Assembly: GCA_937876315.1 (NCBI GenBank)
Contig: CALEHQ010000006.1
Location: forward strand, 1-64,000
DNA: 64,000 bases
Source of the DNA: an uncultured Actinomycetes bacterium
GTDB lineage: Bacteria; Actinomycetota; Acidimicrobiia; Acidimicrobiales; Acidimicrobilacustridaceae
Direction: 5' to 3'
Shown here: one piece after another, positions 18,248 to 27,370 of the stretch
Position numbering within the stretch: the stretch's first letter is position 1
How the letters are laid out: each line of letters begins with the position of its first letter
Program-made: the position numbers and the translations under genes
The notes under the pieces: generated by a model
The model's database searches: none
What the model saw: only the letters and a program-made list of their open reading frames with translations
Told to the model about the DNA's origin: nothing

Positions 18248-18856
18248 TTAGTCGCCTCCGGAGGCCTCACCCCGGAGTACCCCAGTGACGACCGTCTCGT
18301 TGTAGGTGAAAAACCGCCCTACTGGGCGGGGAAACGGGAATGAGCGAGCCGATTCAAGCTCAACACCAAGCCGACCAAAAAGCCGAGAAACCTCATGTTC
18401 CCCAATTAGGCGAACATGAGTGGGATCAGACCGCTGCCCAGCAGCCTGTGGCGTGATAACCAAGATCTTTCCGCTTGGTCGGAGAGAACGGAGATACGAG
18501 CTGATCAGCGAGACTCCCGCGTCTTCATCCATGTGTTCAAGAACATGTGAAAGAAGCAGCGAATCAAAGAGTCCTCGGTCAGACAGTTGGAAATCTTCCG
18601 GCACATACGCCTCTAGACCACGCCCTCGACACACGCCAACCGATGTCGGATTGTGATCCACGCCAACTCCATTGCCATCGACGAATGCAAGACACCGACC
18701 AATACCGCAACCAACGTCGAGCGTTCTTCCCAAGTTCAATCTTCGGATATTGCGACGATAGGGATCGGGAAGGAGACGTTTCCACGCATGCCCTCGACGA
18801 TCTTGTAAACGATCGGTGTAGCCCTCACCAATCGTGGAATCGTGGCTTTCCTCCAT
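18248..18856 (-). CDS. Class I SAM-dependent methyltransferase
   Basis: 202 residues. The SAM-binding motif I is LDVGCGIGRCLAFVDG, motif II the acidic VGVDHNP, and LFDSLLLSHVLEHMDED matches the post-II region of the Methyltransf_11/23 group. The C-terminal half (LRSLRPSGKILVITPQAAG) closes the fold. Substrate unknown. Its place between the flippase and the rhamnose genes suggests methylation of a sugar or lipid intermediate, but a respiratory-quinone type role cannot be ruled out by sequence. Confidence 0.82.
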   Translation of the reverse strand: MEESHDSTIGEGYTDRLQDRRGHAWKRLLPDPYRRNIRRLNLGRTLDVGCGIGRCLAFVDGNGVGVDHNPTSVGVCRGRGLEAYVPEDFQLSDRGLFDSLLLSHVLEHMDEDAGVSLISSYLRSLRPSGKILVITPQAAGQRSDPTHVRLIGEHEVSRLFGRLGVELESARSFPFPRPVGRFFTYNETVVTGVLRGEASGGD

Positions 18857-18864
18857 AGCGAGAA

Positions 18865-20193
18865 TCAGATCTCGATTGGCTCGTGCTCAATAGCTTCGAC
18901 CAGCGCGTCGATTTTCGCGTCAGCAAATTGGCTTTGTCGACGGACAAGCGCAATTGCCATCCATACGGCAGAAACCGCAGCACCAACGATGAGGCCGAGG
19001 CCAACACGCAATTCAAGATCTTCGATCAACGCCATAGTGATGGCACACGTTGCAAGACCCGCACCCCAAGCAAACGCAACTGTTCGCGGGGCTGCTAGCG
19101 CTATCAGCGCCTGAGCGAGAGTCATTGCGATGATGAAAACGCCGCTTCCCGCAGAAAGAAGTGCAAGATTTCCTGCGCTCATCGTGAAGTCATTGAAAAG
19201 GATCTTGCCCACGGTTGGACCGAGCAAGAACGCTCCGATGGTGCCAAACACAGCGATGGTCACCACAAGCATAAGTAGCCGATAGAGACCACGCCGAAAC
19301 TCGTCGTGCTTTCCTGAGCCGGCCAGCCCCGCCAATTTCGGCAAAAGCGTTCCTTGCACGGCTTGGAATACAAGAACTGGCACACGCGCAACAAAAAACG
19401 CAGAAGCAAAGCCGGTGACTACAGCCTTCTGAGCAGCACTTGCCAAAAGGTTGACCCCAAGCAGAGGCGCGTAGGTCAGACCCTGAGTGAACACCGAAGC
19501 GGCGAGAAGCCAGCCGATGTTCGCAGACAACTCTGAATATGGCGCAGTGGGCCCATCATCGAGATGCCGGCGGTTGCCTCGGAGGACGATTGGAAGCGCT
19601 AGAAGTGGCGAAACAGCGAGACAAAGAGCATAAAGACCAGCTTTGTCGGCGCCTCCGATTGTGATTCCGATCGCCAACGCAAGTCTGATGACCGAATCAA
19701 CTGCGATGAGTTCCCCGAACGCGCCGAATCGACCTTCACCTGCAAGTACCCCACGAGTGAGGTGCATCAAAAAGAACGACACGAGGCTGACGCACAACGC
19801 GACGGTGAAGAGCTGATCGCCATTGTAAATCTCACGGCCCAAAAGCGGAGCTGCCACAATTGCAGCGGCAACGAGCACCGCGGTGATCGCGGCTCCAAGC
19901 TTTGTCGCTCTTGTAACGAGCGGACGGCCGCCGAGACCCTGAGCACGCCGATGGGCAAGGGCGCGCCCTACTTCTTGTTCGAGGGGCAGGAAAAAACCTG
20001 GCCCGAGAACAAAAATAACTGCCCAGAACGCTGAGAACGCTGAATTAGCGCTGCCATCAAGCGAATTCAGTGCAACAACGACAAAGGCATAGGAAGCGAT
20101 CGACGAAACTACGAGTCCGGCTCCGACGGCTCCTGTGCCAGCGGGAACTGCCTCTCTGGCCCGACCGACCGCAGCTACGGCCTTGGCTTTCAT
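18865..20193 (-). CDS. Wzx-like polysaccharide flippase (MOP superfamily)
   Basis: 442 residues with about twelve hydrophobic helices and few charged loops, the layout of MATE/Wzx/MurJ-type (MOP) transporters. N-terminal helices follow a short basic leader; the FLPLEQEVGRALAHRRAQG region matches the conserved loop seen in actinobacterial O-unit flippases. It would flip lipid-linked glycan units to the outer face of the membrane. Its presence beside a Wzm/Wzt exporter suggests two export routes or two glycans. It is transcribed on the - strand eight bases ahead of the methyltransferase gene. Confidence 0.85.
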   Translation of the reverse strand: MKAKAVAAVGRAREAVPAGTGAVGAGLVVSSIASYAFVVVALNSLDGSANSAFSAFWAVIFVLGPGFFLPLEQEVGRALAHRRAQGLGGRPLVTRATKLGAAITAVLVAAAIVAAPLLGREIYNGDQLFTVALCVSLVSFFLMHLTRGVLAGEGRFGAFGELIAVDSVIRLALAIGITIGGADKAGLYALCLAVSPLLALPIVLRGNRRHLDDGPTAPYSELSANIGWLLAASVFTQGLTYAPLLGVNLLASAAQKAVVTGFASAFFVARVPVLVFQAVQGTLLPKLAGLAGSGKHDEFRRGLYRLLMLVVTIAVFGTIGAFLLGPTVGKILFNDFTMSAGNLALLSAGSGVFIIAMTLAQALIALAAPRTVAFAWGAGLATCAITMALIEDLELRVGLGLIVGAAVSAVWMAIALVRRQSQFADAKIDALVEAIEHEPIEI

Positions 20194-20284
20194 CGTTTTG
20201 CCTTAAGGCTTTGGATTCGGGAGCGCACTAGAACATGTTCCCACGTCGGAACGGGCGCTATCACCCATTCGCACGTGATTTGTA

Positions 20285-22450
20285 TCAGACGACTCGACAG
20301 CCGATCAGAGCGTTCGACCCTGATCCCACATTCAGACCGAAAACACAGATGGTCTGTGGATCCGCACTTGGTCGAGGCACCACATACGTAAAGCCGTGAT
20401 TCGGACCATTCCCGAACGCTGCGGCGACATCCGCCCGATAATCACTCGCCAGACGCCCGACGCCCACGCCATTCACATAAATGTGGATCACGATCGGATC
20501 ATCTGTGTTGGGATCAAGGGCCCATCCGGCGACCCCGATATGCCCATAACCACTCGCCGCCCAATCAATCGAGCCGAACGGATCGCCATTACGGTTGACG
20601 ACGGTCCGACAGCCCATGGTCTGATTCGAACCCGCACCTACCGTGTTGATTGAGTACACACACACCTGATGGCTACCCGCTGAAACGGGTATCGATGTCG
20701 AGAATCCGTGGTTGGCTCCATAGAGCGGGAAGGCTGCTGCGACATCTGGTCGCGACGCCGAGGCAACAATCGCAGTTCCAACGCCGTCAACGTAAACACG
20801 AACTTGTGTCGGGTTGGCTGTGTCGGGGTCGATCACCCAACCAGCAATATCGATCGCGCCAGGGCGTGCCTTCACCACATCAAGCGACCCATACGGGCTT
20901 CCCGTTGGCACAGTGACGGACTTACACGACAAGAGACTCGGCCCCCCGGGGCCAGTGTCGTTGATGCCATAAACACACACCTGAATTGGTCCGCCGGACG
21001 CGTCAACCTCAGCGTCGAAGCCGTGATTGCCTGTGATACCGAGATAAGTGTTCACATCAATCCGTGGCTGATTGGCAGGCAATGACGTCCAAGCAGTTCC
21101 GGCATAGACATGCACGACAGTCGAACGAGACCAATCGTTCGGGTCGGCTGCCCACCCAGCGACTCGGACTTTTCCAGGTTGAGTCACCGTCGCGATGTCA
21201 AGCGAACCTTTAGGAGCGCCACCAAGCGAGAGGCATCCAAATGGAAGATTCAAGCCTGAAGCGACGTTGATGCCGAACGCGCACATCCTCTGCGCACCTG
21301 TCGGAATTGCGAAATTCTCGCTAAATCCGTGTGCCGATCCGAACCCGGGATACACCGCACCGACGTCAGTACGAATTCGGTCTGCGGTCGTCGCACCCGT
21401 CCAAGCACCATCGGTATAGAAATGGACTTGGATCGACGCAGTCGTATCGGGATCAATCGCCCATCCCGCAACGTGAACCGTGCCATTGGCGTTCATCGCC
21501 GTGCCATCAAAAGAACCGAACGGCGACCCACCACCAGTACCTGCACCAGCGAGCGCCTGAAGCGAACTCAAGTCGCAGCAAAACCAATTCATATCGACGT
21601 TGTCGAGTGCGTAGTTAAAAGCGTTCGATTGCTGTCCATTGTAAGAATTCGCGTAGATTCCCGGAACTTTTTCGATACTCGAAAACTGCCACCACGTCCA
21701 CGATGACCAACCGGCAGGCAATCTCGGTTGACGCGTGTCGGTATAGGGGTCACAAATTCGCTCCCCACGGTTGCTCTGACACATGTAGCTCGGAAGCCAA
21801 AGTTGATAGGTCGCGGAGATATCGGCTGCGATCGTCCCTGGAAAGAAGAACGCACCCATGTAGAGCACAGGCTTCTTGCCGGTGAGCAACGTGACCTCGT
21901 TCATGAATGCACGCGCCCAGTTCGACAGTTGTGTCCCGTCGAGGCCGCCGGTTTCTTCCAAATCGAGCATCCCGGGCAGATCCCCTGGCCCGGTCATCGA
22001 ACCCGCACGGGACACGAAGTACCGGGCTTGGTCTACTGCAGTACTGATGGGGAGGGCTGGCTTCGCGTAGTGATACGAACCGCGAAGCAAACCGACCGAT
22101 GCAATGCCCGCCCAATCCTGCGCAAAACATGGATTGGTGTAACTCGTAGCCTCGGTGGACTTCACGTAGGCAAAGGAAATCCCCGAATTTCGAACCTGCA
22201 CCCAATCGATTGGGCGCCCACATATGGAGCCAGAAGTTCCCGAATGCTGCCAACTCGAGACATCGATCCCACGCAAGAGCGCACTTGCCGGTGCAGCGGT
22301 TGCCGAAGAGGCGATCAAAGAGACCGCGAACGACGCACCGACAAAGGCAAGCGCGAGGACAAGCACGCGAAAAACCCTCGGCGCCTGAAGCGACGAAGAA
22401 GGGTCGCTCTCACAATTCGGAGCGGAGGAGGAACGGCGGGGTGGAGTCAT
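20285..22450 (-). CDS. Secreted GH25 muramidase with four C-terminal repeats
   Basis: 721 residues. An N-terminal signal (LVLALAFVGASFAVSLIA, cleavage near AAPAS) directs export. Residues about 58-295 form a glycoside hydrolase 25 (Chalaropsis-type lysozyme) domain: GIDVSSWQ with the first acidic residue, SYHYAKP, and LDLEETGGL carrying the catalytic acid pair. Residues about 308-721 are four ~100-residue repeats, each with the pattern GSxD, GWAxDPDT, a V-x-V-Y-x-DG strand, R-x-D-V, HGF, and two cysteines (VCVYxIN and GCR). The enzyme would cut the glycan strands of peptidoglycan; the repeats probably bind wall polymer. The same repeats occur in the lipoprotein at 23702. Confidence 0.93.
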   Translation of the reverse strand: MTPPRRSSSAPNCESDPSSSLQAPRVFRVLVLALAFVGASFAVSLIASSATAAPASALLRGIDVSSWQHSGTSGSICGRPIDWVQVRNSGISFAYVKSTEATSYTNPCFAQDWAGIASVGLLRGSYHYAKPALPISTAVDQARYFVSRAGSMTGPGDLPGMLDLEETGGLDGTQLSNWARAFMNEVTLLTGKKPVLYMGAFFFPGTIAADISATYQLWLPSYMCQSNRGERICDPYTDTRQPRLPAGWSSWTWWQFSSIEKVPGIYANSYNGQQSNAFNYALDNVDMNWFCCDLSSLQALAGAGTGGGSPFGSFDGTAMNANGTVHVAGWAIDPDTTASIQVHFYTDGAWTGATTADRIRTDVGAVYPGFGSAHGFSENFAIPTGAQRMCAFGINVASGLNLPFGCLSLGGAPKGSLDIATVTQPGKVRVAGWAADPNDWSRSTVVHVYAGTAWTSLPANQPRIDVNTYLGITGNHGFDAEVDASGGPIQVCVYGINDTGPGGPSLLSCKSVTVPTGSPYGSLDVVKARPGAIDIAGWVIDPDTANPTQVRVYVDGVGTAIVASASRPDVAAAFPLYGANHGFSTSIPVSAGSHQVCVYSINTVGAGSNQTMGCRTVVNRNGDPFGSIDWAASGYGHIGVAGWALDPNTDDPIVIHIYVNGVGVGRLASDYRADVAAAFGNGPNHGFTYVVPRPSADPQTICVFGLNVGSGSNALIGCRVV

Positions 22451-22563
22451 GAGGAATCATCGGGAACCTGCCCTATCCAAATTCTACGTGCCCTCGCCCG
22501 ACTCTTGCCCTCACCCTCTAATCCGAAGAGAGATAGGGACAAACACTCTCTGTTCGACGTGGA

Positions 22564-23658
22564 CTAGTCGAGTTCGACGAGGGAATGATCACCGATCATC
22601 AGCCTCTTTGCGTGCGGTTCGCGTTGCGATTTGCGCACTTCGACTTGCTTTCCTACAAGCGAGTCCGCGATGGAACGAATACCGGTGATCCGCGACTGCT
22701 CAAGAATGACGGAGTTCTCGATGGTGCTATCGGAAATTTCGCAATCGAAATAGATCGAGGCGTACGGACCAACGGTGCTGTCGACGATTCGAGCGCCTTC
22801 ACCAATGATCACCGGACCACGAAGTGTCGAGTTGACGACCTCCGCACCCGCTTCGATAACGACGATTCCCTCGAGGACCGATGCAGCATCAACAGTTCCG
22901 CTATTGGATGATTCGAGCATGTCGAGCACAAGACGATTTCCTTCAAGCAGCGGTTCGAGTTTACCGGTGTCTTTCCACCAGCCTTCAAGAACCTCATGAC
23001 GAACCCGATGAGCGTTGTCGATAAGCCATTGAATCGCGTCGGTGATTTCTAGTTCACCGCGTGGCGATGGTTCGATGGCAGCAACTGCTTCGTGGATGCT
23101 TCGATCGAACAAGTACACGCCAACAAGCGCGAGATCGGACTTCGGCTCTTCTGGCTTCTCAACAAGTTTCGTTACTTCGCCATCGGCGCCAATTTCTGCC
23201 ACGCCGAAACGCTGGGGATCGGGAACCCGGGCAAGAAGAATCTGTGCCGACGGAATTTGCGCATCGCCCGCTCTTGATTCCGCATGGTCCGCCTCGAAAC
23301 TTTCAACAAATTCAGCAATGCCCTGACGAAGCAGGTTGTCGCCGAGGTACATCACAAAGTCGTCATCTCCGAGAAAGCCGCGAGCGATCAATACACAGTG
23401 GGCAAGACCTAAGGGCGCATCCTGAGGGATGTAGGTGACCTTCGCTCCCCAACGACTGCCATCCCCCACTGCGTCGCGAATCTCGGGACCTGTATCGCCA
23501 GTGATGATTCCGATCTCCGTGATTCCCGCCTCGACCATGTCCTCGATGCCGTAGAACAGAATCGGCTTGTTGGCCACCGGCACCAATTGCTTGGCGCTCG
23601 TGTGGGTAATCGGTCGAAGTCGGGTACCGGCACCGCCGGAAAGAATCAGGCCCTTCAC
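22564..23658 (-). CDS. rmlA: Glucose-1-phosphate thymidylyltransferase, long form
   Basis: 364 residues from GTG 23658. First step of dTDP-rhamnose synthesis: dTTP plus glucose-1-phosphate. The signature ILSGGAGTRLRPITHTSAKQ, then LVPVANKPILFYGIEDM and MYLGDNLLRQGI, is typical of the long RmlA form found in archaea and actinobacteria. The C-terminal ~110 residues are a left-handed beta-helix of hexapeptide repeats (IVVIEAGAEVVNSTLRGPVI). It lies between the two secreted repeat proteins rather than next to rmlBCD, but it completes the pathway within the island. Confidence 0.96.
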   Translation of the reverse strand: MKGLILSGGAGTRLRPITHTSAKQLVPVANKPILFYGIEDMVEAGITEIGIITGDTGPEIRDAVGDGSRWGAKVTYIPQDAPLGLAHCVLIARGFLGDDDFVMYLGDNLLRQGIAEFVESFEADHAESRAGDAQIPSAQILLARVPDPQRFGVAEIGADGEVTKLVEKPEEPKSDLALVGVYLFDRSIHEAVAAIEPSPRGELEITDAIQWLIDNAHRVRHEVLEGWWKDTGKLEPLLEGNRLVLDMLESSNSGTVDAASVLEGIVVIEAGAEVVNSTLRGPVIIGEGARIVDSTVGPYASIYFDCEISDSTIENSVILEQSRITGIRSIADSLVGKQVEVRKSQREPHAKRLMIGDHSLVELD

Positions 23659-23701
23659 GTCCGACTGTCTAGCAGCCCTACCCCATCAACCCCTAGGGGA
23701 C

Positions 23702-25990
23702 TCAGACCGTGCGACATCCAAGAAGCTGGTTCGTGCCGCTTCCCGCCGCCTCAATCGAATAGACGCAGACCCGCACAGGTGTCTGAGGTGCCGTCAGCGT
23801 GGCACCAAACCCGTGTGCATTCCCATAGAGCGTGAATGCCGCCCCGACATCGGGTCTCTGAAGGTTGGCAAGAATCGCCGTTCCATCAGACCCCACATAC
23901 ACATGCACCGGAATCGAGGCAGACGTATCTGGATCAATCACCCAGCCCGCGACTGTCACACCGTTCGGTCCTCGAACAACGGCATCAAGCGAGCCGAAGG
24001 GTGAACCGCCCGGAACGTTGATCTGACGACAACCAACCAAAATATTTGCCCCACCTCCAACATTTATTCCGTAAACGCAAACACTCTGTGGGCCGTGCGA
24101 AATCGGAACCGTCATGCTGAAACCGTGGGCTGCCCCATAAGCAGGAAATATGGCTGCAAGATCGGCACGGCCCTGATCCGCACTCAAGACTGTCCTCGAT
24201 CCACCGATCCAAACATGCACATCAATCGCACCCTTGACATCAGGATCAATGATCCATCCCGCAAGGCTGATTGCTCCGGGTAATGCGTTTACAGCATCAA
24301 GCGAACCGAAGGGTGAACCGGTGGGAAGCGAGATGGTTCGGCAACTAATCGCTTTTGCTGCTGCACCGCCTGAGGATAAGCAAACGGTGCGGCTGCCCCC
24401 GGAGACCGGAATCGTGGCCGAGAATCCTGCTGTCGCGCCGGCCCAAGGCACCGCCTTAGCGACATCGGGACGACTGACCGACCTGCTTATCCGAGCAACC
24501 GTCACACCATCAACTGCAATCTCTGCGGGTGCAGCAGCATCGCCCGGTACTGCGCTCCATCCTTCAATCGAAACAGATCCAGGCGCTGCCGTGAGCACGT
24601 CGATCGAACCTTCCGGGTTGCCAGTGACATTGACAGTCCGACAACCGATTTGAGCGTTGTTTCCGCCTCCAATATCGATCGCGTAAACGCACACATTTTG
24701 CGACCCGGTTGGCGCTGCAAGAGTAAAATCAAATCCATGCAGTGGCCCAGCACTCAGCATTGCTACTCCGACATCGGGACGATTCAGCGAGGCAGAAAAA
24801 ATAGCTCGAACATCTCCGACATAGATGTGTACGTCGACCGGATTCTTCGCTGAATCGAAATCTATTGCCCAACCAGTAACACGAACTTGATTTGGAGCAG
24901 ATAGTGACACGACATCAAGCGAACCAATGGGGTCCACATTTCCGCAGAACCCGCGGCGAGTCGATGTATCGCAGAGCACTGTCGAGGCAGTCCACGTCAG
25001 AGAATCACGCGCGTTTGCGGTTACAGGTTTCGATGCAGTGATGTCGATGTCGTAACCCGTGTCCTCCTTCAGCCAGACGCGATACTCGTTGCCATTCGCT
25101 CGAACGGAATAGAAGGGTTTGGGAAGTGGAGTAATAGAGCTTCCCGACCCGTCGTAGGTGCCGCCTTGCCACCCACGGGAACCCTCAGCAAGCGCAGGGT
25201 TGATGTAGAAACAGGTCAAGCCATCTCCGAGACCACGCAGATTGCAGACTCTTTGCTGCATTCCGCCTGTTCGAGTTACCGCAGGATCAAAGGACGTGTT
25301 GAGTTTCCCGTCTGATGTAACTAACTGGTTGAACGTGTCCTCACACTTTGTCGTCCCGCCCAAAGTGCACCCGTACCATGGTCCCCATGCATACATTCGA
25401 CGCAATTGAGGCGTCGCTTTTTTGCTCGACGGAGCGTTGCACCATCGATAGGCGATAGTCGCTGCAGCTTGGTTTGCTGCGGTCGTCGCGTTGATCGCAT
25501 CAGCTGCAGTCATGTCCCAACGGCCCGCTGAATCGAACTGCCATAAGCCAATGCCAGGGCTGAAGAATGCATTTACATATGGGCCAGTTGTGCGGCTGAA
25601 TGCAAAAAGATTGGCGTTCGACGCGCGCCCGCCGGAGGTGTTGTCCCAACGAGACAACGTCATCGGAGAGGGCAGTGAACCACCAGCTTCGAAATAGGTG
25701 GGAACGATCATCATGGCGGCCAGGTCCGTTGATGAAAGTCCGCAGTTGTAATTGGGATCAGGCTCTTCTGGCCTACCAACGAGTTTTGTTTCCGCCGTCC
25801 TACTGGCCGCCTCGCGAATTGCGTCAAGTGGCCCTTGGCCGAAGTTGCGTCCTGAGGTCGCCGGCACGAGCAGTTCTGGCATGCATCCCGCCGACACCAC
25901 GACGACGCCGACGATGAACCCAATCATCGCCAAGGAACGACGAAGTCGACGTGAACCCGTGGGCCTAGTTCTCGGAGTGGGGGTGTTCAT
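23702..25990 (-). CDS. Lipoprotein with unassigned N-terminal domain and four repeats
   Basis: 762 residues from ATG 25990, which has GAGGT five bases upstream. The N-terminal hydrophobic stretch ends in the lipobox VSAGC (Cys36), so it is probably lipid-anchored outside the membrane. Residues about 75-300 hold a domain with TYFEAGGSLPSPMTLSRWD and GIGLWQFDSAGRWDMTAADA; this looks like a lysozyme/transglycosylase-type fold with Glu in YFEAGG as a candidate acid, but I do not claim the activity. The last ~400 residues are four repeats of the same type as in the GH25 protein, the second one diverged (GWSAVPGDAAAP). It is probably a wall-associated enzyme or binding protein. Confidence 0.85.
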   Translation of the reverse strand: MNTPTPRTRPTGSRRLRRSLAMIGFIVGVVVVSAGCMPELLVPATSGRNFGQGPLDAIREAASRTAETKLVGRPEEPDPNYNCGLSSTDLAAMMIVPTYFEAGGSLPSPMTLSRWDNTSGGRASNANLFAFSRTTGPYVNAFFSPGIGLWQFDSAGRWDMTAADAINATTAANQAAATIAYRWCNAPSSKKATPQLRRMYAWGPWYGCTLGGTTKCEDTFNQLVTSDGKLNTSFDPAVTRTGGMQQRVCNLRGLGDGLTCFYINPALAEGSRGWQGGTYDGSGSSITPLPKPFYSVRANGNEYRVWLKEDTGYDIDITASKPVTANARDSLTWTASTVLCDTSTRRGFCGNVDPIGSLDVVSLSAPNQVRVTGWAIDFDSAKNPVDVHIYVGDVRAIFSASLNRPDVGVAMLSAGPLHGFDFTLAAPTGSQNVCVYAIDIGGGNNAQIGCRTVNVTGNPEGSIDVLTAAPGSVSIEGWSAVPGDAAAPAEIAVDGVTVARISRSVSRPDVAKAVPWAGATAGFSATIPVSGGSRTVCLSSGGAAAKAISCRTISLPTGSPFGSLDAVNALPGAISLAGWIIDPDVKGAIDVHVWIGGSRTVLSADQGRADLAAIFPAYGAAHGFSMTVPISHGPQSVCVYGINVGGGANILVGCRQINVPGGSPFGSLDAVVRGPNGVTVAGWVIDPDTSASIPVHVYVGSDGTAILANLQRPDVGAAFTLYGNAHGFGATLTAPQTPVRVCVYSIEAAGSGTNQLLGCRTV

Positions 25991-26072
25991 ACAGACCTCT
26001 AATGAGACACGTGAAAACACGCTCTCCGCCCAGCCCCACCATAGCGCCGCCCTCGCAGAAAACCTCGACAGC

Positions 26073-26102
26073 CTGATTTCCCGCTCAGGAATGTGAAATC
26101 AG
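26073..26102 (-). terminator. Inverted repeat at the 3' end of the moeZ-type gene
   Basis: CTGATTTC (26073-26080) and GAAATCAG (26095-26102) are perfect complements around a 14-base loop, spanning the stop codon of the rhodanese-MoeB gene at 26099-26101. Downstream on the - strand a short T-run (TTTT) appears after about eight bases. A weak intrinsic terminator is plausible. Confidence 0.4.
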
Positions 26103-27274
26103 AGGTCGAAATGCGGTGCGTGCGGGGTGCAGTACTGGTCGTACTCCGCAATCACGATTTCTTCTGGCTCGATTGAACACGCGGGGCACTTCGGATCCCG
26201 GCGGATCTTGTAGGTCATGAACGACTGTTCAAGGCTGTCATATGCCATCAATCGGCCGGACAATGAATCGCCCAGACCAAGCAGGAGCTTGATTGCTTCA
26301 ATCGCCTGGATCGAGCCAACGATGCCTGGAAGAACGCCAAGCACTCCGGCCTCGGCGCATGACGGCGCCAGTTCCGGCGGGGGTGGCTCGGGCAGGAAGC
26401 ACCGGTAGCAAGGACCATCATGCGGAAGGAACACCGTGATCTGTCCCTCAAATCGGAAGATCGATCCGTGTACGACCGGCGTGCCCGTCTTTAGCGATGC
26501 ATCGTTGAGCAGGTAACGACTCGGGAAGTTGTCAGCTCCGTCGACAACGAGGTCGTACTGCGATAGCAGCTCTTCAACATTCGACGCATCGAGCCGCATG
26601 TCGTGAGTGATGACATTGACTTCAGGATTCAACAACTGAAGCGTCTTTGCCGCTGAGTCGACTTTGCGCATACCGACGCGCTCAATGTTGTGAATGATCT
26701 GACGCTGAAGATTCGATTCATCGACAACATCCATGTCGATGATGCCAATCGTTCCAACACCTGCTGCTGCGAGATACAGAGCCGATGGCGAACCAAGGCC
26801 GCCAGCGCCGAGAAGCAGAATCTTCGAATCAAGAAGCTTGAGCTGACCTTCTTCACCCACCTCGGGGAGTAGAAGGTGTCGCTGGTAGCGGTTGCGCTGC
26901 TCGGCACTCAGCGTGCGAGGTGCCGACCATTCACGCCCCTGGTCTTTCCATGCGTTGAAGCCGCCGTTCATTGAAAGAACGTCGGTGTACCCAAGCTCGC
27001 CGAGTGTCTTGGCTGCGAACGCCGAGCGAACGCCCCCGGCGCAGAACACCACAACCTTTGATTCCCGACTGGGAATGCGACTCTCGACCTGAGCTTCGAG
27101 ATGGCCGCGTGGAATGAAGACAGCGTTCGGAATAGCGCCCTGCTCAAACTCATCGGGCTCACGAACATCGAGGAACACGGTGGCCGGCTGGGCGCGCAGT
27201 GCTTCTGCTTCGGCCGGTTCGATCTCGGTGATCTGGCTCTTGGTCTGCGAGAGGAGGTCTCGGAAGGTGGCCAT
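26099..27274 (-). CDS. moeZ: Rhodanese-ThiF/MoeB adenylyltransferase-sulfurtransferase
   Basis: 391 residues. An N-terminal rhodanese domain (about 1-115) carries the active-site loop around Cys78 (FCAGGVRSAF). A linker leads to a ThiF/MoeB E1-like domain (about 125-391) with the ATP site GAGGLGSPSALYLAAAGVG and two zinc CxxC pairs, CYRC and CPAC. Such proteins adenylate the C-terminal Gly-Gly of a small ubiquitin-like protein and transfer sulfur to it for molybdopterin, thiamine or cysteine synthesis. In most actinobacterial MoeZ the rhodanese is C-terminal; here it is N-terminal, an order found in other bacteria. No MoaD/CysO/ThiS gene is in the window. Confidence 0.92.
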   Translation of the reverse strand: MATFRDLLSQTKSQITEIEPAEAEALRAQPATVFLDVREPDEFEQGAIPNAVFIPRGHLEAQVESRIPSRESKVVVFCAGGVRSAFAAKTLGELGYTDVLSMNGGFNAWKDQGREWSAPRTLSAEQRNRYQRHLLLPEVGEEGQLKLLDSKILLLGAGGLGSPSALYLAAAGVGTIGIIDMDVVDESNLQRQIIHNIERVGMRKVDSAAKTLQLLNPEVNVITHDMRLDASNVEELLSQYDLVVDGADNFPSRYLLNDASLKTGTPVVHGSIFRFEGQITVFLPHDGPCYRCFLPEPPPPELAPSCAEAGVLGVLPGIVGSIQAIEAIKLLLGLGDSLSGRLMAYDSLEQSFMTYKIRRDPKCPACSIEPEEIVIAEYDQYCTPHAPHFDL

Positions 27275-27299
27275 AGGTTGCCTTTAGTGCTCGGGGGAT

Positions 27300-27318
27300 C
27301 GAGCGAATCTCACGCTCG
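27300..27318. repeat. Inverted repeat in the leader of the rhodanese-MoeB gene
   Basis: CGAGCG (27300-27305) and CGCTCG (27313-27318) form a six-base stem around the loop AATCTCA, 26 bases before the start codon at 27274 on the - strand. It may be an operator or an mRNA hairpin; nothing in the sequence identifies a regulator. Confidence 0.3.
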
Positions 27319-27339
27319 GGACCGAAACCCTACCTATTA

Positions 27340-27364
27340 GGTCGGCTTTCCGCCACCTCCGACC
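27340..27364 (-). terminator. GC-rich hairpin downstream of the sirtuin gene
   Basis: GGTCGG (27340-27345) and CCGACC (27359-27364) are perfect complements around a 13-base loop, seven bases beyond the sirtuin stop (27371). On the - strand the T-run lies before the hairpin, not after it, so this is not a classical terminator. Confidence 0.35.
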
Positions 27365-27370
27365 AAAAAA

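Noticed and set aside
20231-20240. GAACATGTTC palindrome near the flippase gene
   Set aside because: Resembles an SOS box but the spacing between GAAC and GTTC is two bases, not four.
21728-22567. 279-residue + strand frame opposite the GH25 gene
   Set aside because: Arg/His/Pro-rich shadow; the opposite strand has a signal peptide, catalytic motif and repeats.
23690-23699. CCCCTAGGGG palindrome between rmlA and the lipoprotein gene
   Set aside because: No loop, so it cannot form a terminator hairpin; likely chance in a short GC-rich gap.
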